From Desulfuromonadales bacterium (GTDB lineage Bacteria > Desulfobacterota > Desulfuromonadia > Desulfuromonadales > JAGXHI01), in NCBI GenBank assembly GCA_024636295.1, contig JAGXHI010000032.1, positions 1 through 39,077 of the forward strand: a stretch of 39,077 nt of DNA, given 5' to 3'. Positions 24,719 through 32,496 of this stretch are shown here, piece by piece (position 1 is the stretch's first letter; every line of letters begins with the position of its first letter). The notes under the pieces were generated by a model, which saw only the letters and a list, made by a program, of their open reading frames with translations, was not told where the DNA came from and made no database searches. The translations under genes were made by a program, and so were the position numbers.

Positions 24719-25894
24719 TTACTTCTTCTGGCGTTCCATCGTTTTCACTTCAGCCGGTTTCACGTTCTGGATAAATACCTGTTTTCCGTTCTCGATTTTG
24801 TAGATCGCCAGCGGCTTAACAACCGTCCCGTCCCTGCTCAGGGTCAAGTCGCCGCCGAAAACCGTCTTGAAGGTCGGATTTTCCCAGATCGCATCGTTCA
24901 GCGCCTTGCCGCTCATGGGATCTCCGCCCTTTGCCTCCACCCTCCGCATCAGCTCCGGAATGATGTTGGCGGTTGCATCGTAGTAGTTGGCGGCATAGAA
25001 ATCGGGTTTTTCATTCCACTTTTTGGTGTAATCGTTGACGAACTTCTGGGTCAGCGGATCGTCGATATCGGGATTGAACTGCTCGACGGCAACATACACG
25101 TTCTGACTGTGCTGCCCCGCGACGGCTTGATAGTCATCGCTCCATTCAGGAACGGACATGGGCATATTCATGCCCATTTCCCGAGCGGCTTTCACGATGT
25201 AGGGCACATCAAGTCCCGTTGAAATGTCGATGATCGCATCGGGCTGTTTCGCCCGTATCCGTGCCATGTAAGTGCTGAAATCGGTAAGGCCCGGCTGATG
25301 CGGCGCCAGGGCCACGACCTCTCCGCCCCAACTGGTCCACAGCGGTTTAATGACTTCATTCGCAGGCACTTCTCCAGCCGGGTCTGACATGTAAATAACC
25401 GCCAGTTTTCGAATTCCCTGATCCCAGTAGAATTTCAGAAGACCGGGCATCATCTGGTCCTGCGACATGCGGGTGTTATAAAGGAAGGCCTTGTTGGCGA
25501 GCATGGGGCTGTATCCGCCGCCATTGAGCATCAGCACTTCATTTTTGGAGCAGATCGGCTGAACGGCGAGACTGGTCGCGCTGAAGGAAGCCAGCACCAC
25601 CGGAATCTTGTCCACATCGATCATTTTCCTGACTCCGGACACCGCCAGATTGGTGTCCACATTCTTGAAGTCGGTAATGATCAGATCCAGATTGTAACCG
25701 GCCACCCCTCCGGCCTGATTGACGTGCTCAATCCCTGTTCGTGCGCCCTGACTCATCACCCGGCCGTAATACGCCTGGGGACCGGTCATCGCCCAGAAAG
25801 CGCCGATGGGGAAGGTCTTGTTTTCCGCAAAGGCTCCAGGCGCCAACAGGGCAAGAATGATGAAAACTGCCGCCATACATTTTACCTGTCTCAT
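24719..25894 (-). CDS. Branched-chain amino-acid-type ABC transporter substrate-binding protein (LivJ-like)
   Basis: 391 aa from the ATG at 25894 (AAGGAG 6 nt upstream; a GTG one codon earlier is possible). A signal peptide (ending AFAEN) directs it to the periplasm. The mature chain is a type-I periplasmic binding protein (Peripla_BP_6): PIGAFWAMTGPQAYYGRVM..GARTGIEHVNQAGGV..., then ASFSATSLAVQPICSKNEV and the hinge region PDFYAANYYDATANI. Members bind branched-chain amino acids, but also amides, urea and aromatic acids. The linked hydrolases suggest a non-amino-acid ligand. It is the last gene of the - strand cluster that also holds the permeases and ATPases. Confidence 0.92.
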   Translation of the reverse strand: MRQVKCMAAVFIILALLAPGAFAENKTFPIGAFWAMTGPQAYYGRVMSQGARTGIEHVNQAGGVAGYNLDLIITDFKNVDTNLAVSGVRKMIDVDKIPVVLASFSATSLAVQPICSKNEVLMLNGGGYSPMLANKAFLYNTRMSQDQMMPGLLKFYWDQGIRKLAVIYMSDPAGEVPANEVIKPLWTSWGGEVVALAPHQPGLTDFSTYMARIRAKQPDAIIDISTGLDVPYIVKAAREMGMNMPMSVPEWSDDYQAVAGQHSQNVYVAVEQFNPDIDDPLTQKFVNDYTKKWNEKPDFYAANYYDATANIIPELMRRVEAKGGDPMSGKALNDAIWENPTFKTVFGGDLTLSRDGTVVKPLAIYKIENGKQVFIQNVKPAEVKTMERQKK

Positions 25895-26006
25895 CACTTT
25901 CTCCTTTTCTGATGTGGGTGGAAAAAATTAGTCCCCCTGCCATTCAACCTGCTGCCACTCCTTCTTTTTTTTCTTTCCCCCTCGTGCCCGGAATTTCTAT
26001 TTCCAC

Positions 26007-27221
26007 TTACAAGGAATCATACCTGGGGATATGATAGCGGGACCACGCCGGATGTGGATGGCCGGACTTGAAGACCATCCGCGCCTCCAGAAGCCGGTCT
26101 CCGGTCATGAAGTCGCCGCCTCGGCGGTCGATGAATCGAAACCGTCCCTCAACAAGTTCCATGATGGTGATGTCGGCCGTCTTTCCGGGCTTCAGGCTTC
26201 CCCGGTTGGCCTCTTCATTCAGCGCCTTCGCCGGGTTGATCGTGGTCATCTCCACCACCTGGTCCAGGCTTAGACCCAGATTGATTAACTTTGACATGAT
26301 CACCGGAAGGGACTGCGCGGTCGGTTTCACGATACTGGCCAGATCGGAACTGATCACCGTCGGAATCAGACCCTGTTCAATGGCATGCCGCACCACGTCA
26401 AAGCAGAAATGGTTCAGGCCATGGCAGGCATCGAGGATCACTCCCCGTTTCTTCGCCTCCGGAAGCTCAGGATAAACGGCGCCATCCTCCAGGATCATTC
26501 TTCCCGGCTCCCAGGTGAGATAATGGCTCAGGATATCGCCTTTCCCCAGCATCGAAACCGCCTCCCGGCTGAACTGGTCAAGGGGATCCCTCTCACCTTT
26601 TCTGGGCCGGCTCTCTCCGACATGCAGCATGAGGGGAAGGCCGACCGACTCCGCCAATCGCTTGGCGTCCTCTACGGCGCGAAGTCCCACCCCCTTCGCC
26701 AGAGGCTCCACGGCGCGGATCTTAACCCCCTTGATCAGGTCTCTGTTTTCTTCAATGACATCCCGGCTCCGCTTGACGTCGAAATCTTCTACGGAGCGGA
26801 TTTCCGGCAGGCTGATCATGCCGGTCCGGGCCAGGTTCAGAAAGCAGAAGACCTCCGTCTTCGGTTTTTTATTTTCCAGGTTGGTCCTGAACATCCGGAA
26901 GTTGGAAAATCCCGCCGTACCGGCATCACAGACGAGGGTCGACCCTGTTTCTATTCCTATCTCATCTGCCGGAAGGCCGAGAAAGGAGAAATCAGAATCC
27001 ACATGGCAATGGAGGTCGATCAGCCCGGGAGTGACGATCTTCCCCTGCAGCTCGAATGTGCTCAGTGCGTCGTCTTCCGATAAGTTCTCGCCGATGGCTG
27101 CGATTTTTCCATCCTTCAGGGCGACGGAAGCTTTCTTGTGAAGCCCTTGTGAAGGATCGACGATCACCCCATCCTTCAGAAGGATGTCATACCTGATATT
27201 CGTCTTTTCCTGCTGATCCAT
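26007..27221 (-). CDS. Amidohydrolase/deacetylase-family metallohydrolase
   Basis: 404 aa, TIM-barrel amidohydrolase of the dihydroorotase-like group (similar to the EF_0837/AHA_3915 type). The metal ligands are visible: HCH (His71, His73 in LIDLHCHVD), a candidate carboxylated Lys167 (GVKIRA), His200 (MLHVGE), His233 (SHYL) and catalytic Asp293 (SSDLAS). The N- and C-terminal beta-sandwich strands (DILLKDGVIVDPSQ, GKTADITIME) are present. It should hydrolyse a cyclic amide, an N-acyl or another C-N bond. AAGGAG lies 9 nt upstream. Downstream is the binding-protein gene (112-bp gap), upstream the small barrel protein (29 bp). Substrate unknown. Confidence 0.9.
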   Translation of the reverse strand: MDQQEKTNIRYDILLKDGVIVDPSQGLHKKASVALKDGKIAAIGENLSEDDALSTFELQGKIVTPGLIDLHCHVDSDFSFLGLPADEIGIETGSTLVCDAGTAGFSNFRMFRTNLENKKPKTEVFCFLNLARTGMISLPEIRSVEDFDVKRSRDVIEENRDLIKGVKIRAVEPLAKGVGLRAVEDAKRLAESVGLPLMLHVGESRPRKGERDPLDQFSREAVSMLGKGDILSHYLTWEPGRMILEDGAVYPELPEAKKRGVILDACHGLNHFCFDVVRHAIEQGLIPTVISSDLASIVKPTAQSLPVIMSKLINLGLSLDQVVEMTTINPAKALNEEANRGSLKPGKTADITIMELVEGRFRFIDRRGGDFMTGDRLLEARMVFKSGHPHPAWSRYHIPRYDSL

Positions 27222-27250
27222 GAAAGTTTACTCCTTCAGGGAGTGGATGA

Positions 27251-27571
27251 TCAGGGATGGATCTGTACCCAGGAAGAACCTTTCAATTCCGCGACCTCTC
27301 CGAAGTTGTCGCGGAAATCCTTAACCAGATCCAGTTTTTGAGGGCTCGACTGGTACTTCTTGAATGCTTCGGAATTTTCGAATTCATAGATGGCCATATA
27401 CACGAATCGGTCCTCGGCTTCCAAAGCCTGAAATCTTTGAGCGAGGCGACATCCGGAGCGCTCCAGCATTTCCGGTATATGCTTTTCATGATACCACCGA
27501 TTGAAAGTTTCGGCATTTTCGTCGCTAACCGTTGATTTGACGATATAAAGAACCTTTTTGTCCAAATCCAT
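27251..27571 (-). CDS. Small dimeric alpha/beta-barrel protein (EthD/DUF4286-like)
   Basis: 106 aa. The pattern is beta (VLYIVKSTVSD), helix with NRWYHEKHIPEML, beta (AQRFQAL), beta (FVYMAIYEFEN), helix (SEAFKKYQSS) and a final strand (SSWVQIHP). This is the ferredoxin-like fold of the dimeric alpha/beta-barrel superfamily, and the WYHEKHIPEML helix recalls EthD/DUF4286 proteins. Members include monooxygenases, isomerases and decarboxylases, so the fold does not fix a reaction. It lies between the alpha/beta hydrolase (18-bp gap) and the amidohydrolase, pointing to a step on the same substrate. Confidence 0.75.
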   Translation of the reverse strand: MDLDKKVLYIVKSTVSDENAETFNRWYHEKHIPEMLERSGCRLAQRFQALEAEDRFVYMAIYEFENSEAFKKYQSSPQKLDLVKDFRDNFGEVAELKGSSWVQIHP

Positions 27572-27589
27572 TTCCGCCGCCCTTTCCGT

Positions 27590-28396
27590 TTATTCCAGAG
27601 AATCGATGAAGGTTTCAATTCTTTTACTGAAGTCGGGCGCCTCGATGTGGGGATAATGTCCAATTCCTTCCATGACGGCCAGCCGGGCGCCCGGAATGCC
27701 CCGGACCGTCTCCTCGACCAGTTCATAAGGCATCAGATAATCGTCTTTTCCCCAGACGATCAGAACGGGGCAGGAGATCTCCTGCATCCGAGAACGGATA
27801 TCATGAGTGATCCAGCCCTTCAGGTCGCTGTTGTAAACTCTGGGATCCCCCGTCCGCCGGGTGAAAGTGATTTCCCGCACACGCTCCGGATCCGCCTCGG
27901 AACCACAGAGGGACAGCCCCATGAAAAACCCCTGGTCGCCGAAACTCGGCGTCCCCGAATCCTCCAGGCCCTGTTGAATGACTCCGGGAGAAAGGGTGGG
28001 AGTCCGAACCGCCCCTTCACAAGCCACCACTCCCGACAGCTGGCTTGAATGATTCACGGCCAGATCGAGCACGATATCGCCCCCGATGGAGCACCCGATC
28101 ACGACAGGTTTCTCCAACCCCATTTTTCGGATCATTTCCCAGATGACTTCCGCGAAGGCATGAACGCTCGTCAGTGGTTCGAAATTCCGGACCAGTGATT
28201 TGCCGTGCCCCGGGAGATCAGGGGCGACGCAGAAATAATCCTTGCGGGCGAACAAGGGGAGAACGAAGCGCCACTGGATCGCGTGTTGACCGGCGGTATG
28301 AATGAATATGATCGGCCTGCTCCCTTCCCCGCCGGCCGTATCCATATACAACCTGTGGCCGGAAACATCCAGGTAACGGCCCGTGATCTCTTCCAT
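27590..28396 (-). CDS. Alpha/beta hydrolase
   Basis: 268 aa from the ATG at 28396, with GGAGG 6 nt upstream; the frame extends 9 residues further but without a ribosome site. The nucleophile elbow is GCSIGG (Ser103), the acid is in WGKDD (Asp218/219), and the base is His247 in GIGHYPH. The oxyanion region is FIHTAG (31-36). This is the typical triad of C-C, ester or lactone hydrolases such as the meta-cleavage hydrolases; the exact reaction cannot be read. The start lies 1 bp after the stop of the SCP2-like gene, so the two are coupled. Together with an FAH-family enzyme in the same cluster, it suggests C-C or ester bond cleavage. Confidence 0.9.
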   Translation of the reverse strand: MEEITGRYLDVSGHRLYMDTAGGEGSRPIIFIHTAGQHAIQWRFVLPLFARKDYFCVAPDLPGHGKSLVRNFEPLTSVHAFAEVIWEMIRKMGLEKPVVIGCSIGGDIVLDLAVNHSSQLSGVVACEGAVRTPTLSPGVIQQGLEDSGTPSFGDQGFFMGLSLCGSEADPERVREITFTRRTGDPRVYNSDLKGWITHDIRSRMQEISCPVLIVWGKDDYLMPYELVEETVRGIPGARLAVMEGIGHYPHIEAPDFSKRIETFIDSLE

Positions 28397-28397
28397 A

Positions 28398-28781
28398 TCA
28401 ATCCTCCAAAGACATCCGGCCATCGGAAATCTTCTTTCGAAGCACCTCCGTCAGACCATGCATCATCCTGGTCATCCGAGAGAACTCAAGGGTATTCCCC
28501 TCGACCTGCAGCCTTTTGCTGTACAGAGCCTCCCGGAAACGGTTTCTATCCCCGGGCAGGGCAAATCTCCAGCCTTCCGGGTCGCCGGAGACGGCGAAGG
28601 TGAATCCGAAAGGAAACGCTTCTTCGGAAACCCGTATCGCCTCTCCCATGAAAACCTTGATCCAGAGGCTTCGATCCCCGATGCGCAGCAGCACGATCCC
28701 GTCGAAAAATTTTCCGGAGGAGGCAAAATCAGGATTTCCGTTCAGTCTCTCGGCCAGCTCCTCATGTTCAGGCATCCTCAT
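28398..28781 (-). CDS. Small SCP2-like (sterol-carrier fold) protein
   Basis: 127 aa. The middle (KFFDGIVLLRIGDRSLWIKVFMGEA, then FTFAVSGDPEGWRFAL) follows the pattern of SCP2-like lipid-binding domains: a strand with a polar ligand-facing face, then a G-x-PE/W block. GGAGG lies 5 nt before the ATG. SCP2 domains bind hydrophobic acyl or sterol-like ligands, so this protein could hold or deliver a hydrophobic substrate to the coupled alpha/beta hydrolase. The assignment is by pattern only, with no absolute motif. The upstream gap to livF holds the diverged repeat copy 3, which separates this half of the cluster from the permease half. Confidence 0.6.
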   Translation of the reverse strand: MRMPEHEELAERLNGNPDFASSGKFFDGIVLLRIGDRSLWIKVFMGEAIRVSEEAFPFGFTFAVSGDPEGWRFALPGDRNRFREALYSKRLQVEGNTLEFSRMTRMMHGLTEVLRKKISDGRMSLED

Positions 28782-28797
28782 GACCGCCTCCCGGTAA

Positions 28798-28971
28798 TTT
28801 TTTCTTTCTGAAATTCAGTTTGTGTGTTCAGTTTCCGATTTGGAAACGTGCGATTTTTCGCAAGATCGAGGAAATCCAGGTTTGCGCGGAGGCGTACCAC
28901 GTAGGTCGCACCAGCATAAACTGTCGATTGACGCCGAGATTGAGAAAAAAGGTCGTTTCTGGGTGGAAACT
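28798..28971 (+). repeat. Dispersed TIR element, copy 3 (diverged, inside the catabolic cluster)
   Basis: A full-length but worn copy (174 bp) of the element at 17907, in the same orientation. The right end gtttctgggtggaaact (28955-28971) differs from copy 2 by four transitions; the left end (28798-28814) by about six bases. The centre (gatttttcgcaagatcgagg, gcggaggcgta) is well conserved, but the aatccgcggatt palindrome is lost. It fills almost the whole gap between livF and the SCP2-like gene and overlaps no more than the last base next to the livF stop. Confidence 0.75.
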
Positions 28972-29676
28972 CTAAAACAGATCCCACCATTCATCCCTCT
29001 TCAGCAGCTCTGCCCCGGTTTCCTCGAAGAAGATACGCCCCGACTTCATGACGTAAACACGGTTGCTGAGCTTGAAGGCCGCCTTGACGTTCTGTTCGAC
29101 GAGAAGGATTGCGGTCCCCAGGTTCTCATTGATGTTCCGGATGACGGACAGGACGTCCTGGAAAATTCGCGGGGATAAACCCGCGGAGGGCTCATCGATC
29201 AAAAGAAGCCTGGGATGCCTCAACAGGCCCATGGCGATTCCGAGCATTCGTCGTTCACCTCCGCTCAGGGTTCCAGATTCCTGTCCGAGTCTCTCTTTGA
29301 GTATCGGGAAAAATCGGAACACCTCGCCGAGTCGCTTATCGAAATCGGCGCCGCCCCCTTTTTTTCTCAAAAAACTCAATTCCAGATTGTCCTTGACGCT
29401 CAATTCCCGAAAGAGGTAGTTTTCCTGGGGCATGTGGAAAATTCCGCGGTCCAGCTTTTCCCCTGGAGAAGCGAAGGTGACCTCCTCTCCGTCGTAGACA
29501 ATACCCCCGCCCGTCGGCCGGATAAGCCCCATGAGCGCCTTCAGGAAGGTGCTTTTTCCCGCTCCGTTATGTCCGATGAGTCCGACAATTTCTCCGGCTC
29601 CGACGGAGAGTGAAATGTCAAAGAGGATCTGGGCATTTCTGTACCCGGCGTTGAGCCCTTTTACATCAAGAAGCAT
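28972..29676 (-). CDS. livF: ABC transporter ATP-binding protein LivF
   Basis: 234 aa from the ATG at 29676, which has AAGGA 7 nt upstream; an ATG at 29697 adds 7 residues but has a weak site. Walker A is GHNGAGKST (35-43), signature LSGGE (137-141), Walker B LLLIDE (157-162), and the H-loop His is replaced by Gln in LLVEQN, as is usual in LivF. It energises the branched-chain-type importer with the LivG half at 29710. The order livH-livMG-livF is standard. Symbol by family; the substrate need not be branched-chain amino acids. Confidence 0.93.
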   Translation of the reverse strand: MLLDVKGLNAGYRNAQILFDISLSVGAGEIVGLIGHNGAGKSTFLKALMGLIRPTGGGIVYDGEEVTFASPGEKLDRGIFHMPQENYLFRELSVKDNLELSFLRKKGGGADFDKRLGEVFRFFPILKERLGQESGTLSGGERRMLGIAMGLLRHPRLLLIDEPSAGLSPRIFQDVLSVIRNINENLGTAILLVEQNVKAAFKLSNRVYVMKSGRIFFEETGAELLKRDEWWDLF

Positions 29677-29709
29677 GGGAGATTCCTTCTCAGCCATTGC
29701 TGTTTCCGA

Positions 29710-31440
29710 TCAATCCGTCCCGAAATAGACTTCCGTCAACTTCCGGTCCCGCATCAGTTCTTCGGGCGTCTCGTAGGCGAGGATTTTTCCGTCACTCATG
29801 AAATAAGCCTTGTCCACCAGGTCTTTGACGATATCCAGGTTGTGCTCCACCAGCAGAATGGTCTTTTTCTCCTGGTTGACAAGGATTTTGATCAGCTTCT
29901 TGATCCGCTCCACCGATTCTAGATCGAGCGCCGCGGTCGGTTCGTCGAGCAGAAGCACGGGACATTCGGTGGCGAGCAGCCGTGCGAAGGCGAGCAGTTT
30001 CTGATCGGCGGCGGAGAGGTTTTTCACCAGCTGGTCCGTCATTTGCGATAGACCGACCAGCTCAAGGTAGCGCTCGGCTCTCCTTCGGTTTTCCCTCTCC
30101 TCCCGGCCCACCTTCCCGGCCATCACGAAAAGCAGAAAAGGATTCTCTCCCGTCTGATTCGGGCCTGCGACCATGACGTTTTCCAGCACCGTCATGTTCT
30201 GGAAGATGCGAACATCCTGCCAGGACCGCACCACGCCGTAGCCCGGAAGCCTGTATGCCGGTGTCTTCGAATATTCCCTCTCGTCCAAATGAATCGAGCC
30301 TTTATCCGGAGGAATATGTCCGCAAATCAGGTTGAACAAAGTCGTTTTCCCGCATCCGTTGGGACCGATAAGCCCCGTGATCTCCCCCTCGGGCAGGCTC
30401 AGATAGACGTCATCCACCGCCTGAAGACCCCCAAAGGATTTGCTGATCCCCCGCACCTCCATAATCGGCGATCCCTTTCGATTGCCCCGGGGCTGCCGAC
30501 CTTTTTCCTCCCAGTGGCCCCCCCCTGCCTCACTTTTGTCAGGACGGGCCTCTTCCCTCAGCTTTTTCCGGATAATCATCGGATGTTCCGGAAGTATCCC
30601 TTGTGGGCGGTAGATCATAGCCAACATCAGGATCACCCCGTAAAGAATTTCGCGGGTCGCATCGATCAGACCTCCGCTTCCCGGAATGAAGCGAAGAAGT
30701 TCAGGGAGGCCTACGAGAACCGCGGAGCCGACAAGGGGCCCCCAGAAATTACCCATTCCACCCAGAATGACCATGACCAGAAGCGAAATGGATATTTCGA
30801 CCGAAAAATTGGTGGGTGTGATGTAGCTTACGTAATGGGCAAGGAGGCTGCCGCCGATTGCCGCAATTCCGCCCGAGAGACCGAACATGATGACTTTGAA
30901 AACCAGACTGTTCTTACCCAGGCTGCGTGCGGCCGATTCATCCTCCCTTATCGCTTTGAGCGCCCTGCCGAAAGGAGAGAAGAAAAGGCGTCTGGAGAGT
31001 GCGAAGATTATGATCGTGACCACGAGGAGGAAAAGCAGAAAACTCAGAGAGGAGTCGAAAGACCATCCGAAAAGACTCACCGGCGGAATATCCGGGATCC
31101 CCCCTTGCCCCCGGGTGATGTTGCGGGCCGTCAGGAAAAACTCGAACATCACCATTTGAAAACCGACAGTGAAGACGATCAGGTATTCATCCTGGACCCT
31201 CAGAGAGGGCGCCGCCAGCAGACAACCAACCACGAAAGCAATAGCGAAGCCCGCAAGCGCCCCCAGGAAAAAATTTCCTCCAACATGGATGGACATCAGC
31301 GCCGAGGTATAGGCGCCGATGCCGAAGAATATGGCGTGGCACATGGAAACGATGCCGAGGGAACCAAGGATGAAGTTCAGGGATTGAACGACAATCGAAA
31401 AGATCAGGATGAAGACGAAGATATTGATCAGATAATCCAT
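29710..31440 (-). CDS. Fused ABC permease-ATPase (LivM-LivG)
   Basis: 576 aa combining two proteins that are usually separate. Residues 1-290 are the LivM permease: eight or so membrane spans, with the ATPase-contact loop GRALKAIREDESAARSLG at 158-175. A charged linker (about 291-326) leads to the LivG-type ATPase (327-576): Walker A GPNGCGKTT (359-367), Walker B VLLLDE (495-500) and H-loop His533. The signature motif is odd: LSAAD (475-479) where LSGGQ/LSYGQ is expected, so the second ATP site may be weak. A GGGGAGG site lies 7 nt before the ATG, directly after the livH stop at 31442. Confidence 0.93.
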   Translation of the reverse strand: MDYLINIFVFILIFSIVVQSLNFILGSLGIVSMCHAIFFGIGAYTSALMSIHVGGNFFLGALAGFAIAFVVGCLLAAPSLRVQDEYLIVFTVGFQMVMFEFFLTARNITRGQGGIPDIPPVSLFGWSFDSSLSFLLFLLVVTIIIFALSRRLFFSPFGRALKAIREDESAARSLGKNSLVFKVIMFGLSGGIAAIGGSLLAHYVSYITPTNFSVEISISLLVMVILGGMGNFWGPLVGSAVLVGLPELLRFIPGSGGLIDATREILYGVILMLAMIYRPQGILPEHPMIIRKKLREEARPDKSEAGGGHWEEKGRQPRGNRKGSPIMEVRGISKSFGGLQAVDDVYLSLPEGEITGLIGPNGCGKTTLFNLICGHIPPDKGSIHLDEREYSKTPAYRLPGYGVVRSWQDVRIFQNMTVLENVMVAGPNQTGENPFLLFVMAGKVGREERENRRRAERYLELVGLSQMTDQLVKNLSAADQKLLAFARLLATECPVLLLDEPTAALDLESVERIKKLIKILVNQEKKTILLVEHNLDIVKDLVDKAYFMSDGKILAYETPEELMRDRKLTEVYFGTD

Positions 31441-31441
31441 G

Positions 31442-32314
31442 CTAGCGCCTCCCCCGACTCAGGATCCCCGTCGGCTTGACCACGATGACGGCAAAGAGGA
31501 TGGCGAAGGCGATCATGGTTTTGTATTCGGCCGGCAGAAAAAGCATCCCCAGGTTTTCCGCCAACCCGAGAAGAAGCCCGGCCAGGGCATGCCCGAACAA
31601 GCTGTTGATGCCGCCGAGGAACACGGCGCTGAATGCAATGAAGAAAGGCAGAATGCCCATCGTGGGGGAGGCCACGTTTTTGGCCGTGAACAGAAAGGCG
31701 GCCGCACCGAAAAGAGCGGAACCGATGGCGAATACCAGGAGAAAAATCCTGTCCGCGTCGATTCCCAGATTCTCCGCCATCTCCTCATTGCTCCCCACCG
31801 CGACGATGGCCTTTCCGTAAACGGACCTGGAAAGGAACCAGAGCAGCAGCAGGATCATCACCCAGCTGGAAACGACGATAGTCAGATCGATGAAAGTGAA
31901 AAAGGCGGGGCCCAGAGACATGAGAGTGAAGGGGAAGCCTGTGAGTGGGCGCGGGTTGGAGCTGAAAATCAGAAGAATCAGCGCCACCCCGGCGGTGGCC
32001 AACCCCAGGGAAGCCAGGAAAACGTTGACATGTTTGGCGTCTTTTTTTCTCAATTTCCGATACAGAAGAATTTCGATCAGGCATCCGGCGATAACCGCGG
32101 CGACAACGGCCCCAAACAAACCGATGAACCAGGGCAGCCCCACCTCCGTTGTCAGAAGTGCGGCGGTATAACCGCCTATCGCGAAAACAAGATGGTGGGA
32201 AAAATGAAAGATATGGGTGGTCCGGTAAATGACGCCCCAACTTACCGCCGCGAGAGCATAAAAACTGCCGGTGACGATTCCGCCGACAAGAAGCTGTGCC
32301 AATAGGGGATCCAT
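31442..32314 (-). CDS. livH: Branched-chain-type ABC transporter permease LivH
   Basis: 290 aa from the ATG at 32314, with AGGAG 6 nt upstream; the frame extends 18 residues further but without a ribosome site. It has about eight membrane spans. LLVGGIVTGSFYALAAVSWGVIYRTT is the LivH opening, and GKAIVAVGSNEEMAENLGID is the ATPase-contact loop, followed by GGINSLFGHALAGLLLGLAENLG. It forms the inner-membrane channel together with the LivM half of the next gene, which starts 2 bp after its stop. Confidence 0.93.
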   Translation of the reverse strand: MDPLLAQLLVGGIVTGSFYALAAVSWGVIYRTTHIFHFSHHLVFAIGGYTAALLTTEVGLPWFIGLFGAVVAAVIAGCLIEILLYRKLRKKDAKHVNVFLASLGLATAGVALILLIFSSNPRPLTGFPFTLMSLGPAFFTFIDLTIVVSSWVMILLLLWFLSRSVYGKAIVAVGSNEEMAENLGIDADRIFLLVFAIGSALFGAAAFLFTAKNVASPTMGILPFFIAFSAVFLGGINSLFGHALAGLLLGLAENLGMLFLPAEYKTMIAFAILFAVIVVKPTGILSRGRR

Positions 32315-32496
32315 TGAATACTCCTGCTGGTAGCTGTTCCTATACTGAGAAATACGATACAAGCTCAATCATCGGGACGGGATTATAACCGGACCTCTGG
32401 CTGGAGCGGGGTGTTCGATTGTGGGTGTCTTATTTTATAACATTTTTTTATTCTCTCTGGAATTACTATTTTCATAGGATTAATATCAGGCTGCCC
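32315..32496. other. AT-rich gap inside the cluster (possible internal promoter)
   Basis: This is 182 bp between the FAH-family gene and livH. The part at about 32425-32490 is strongly AT-rich, unlike its surroundings. On the - strand it offers TATAAA, but no good -35 partner. It may give the transporter genes their own transcription. Confidence 0.3.

Noticed and set aside
30289..31479. Open frame of 396 codons opposite livM-livG
   Set aside because: It has no domain and is highly charged; the - strand gene is unambiguous.
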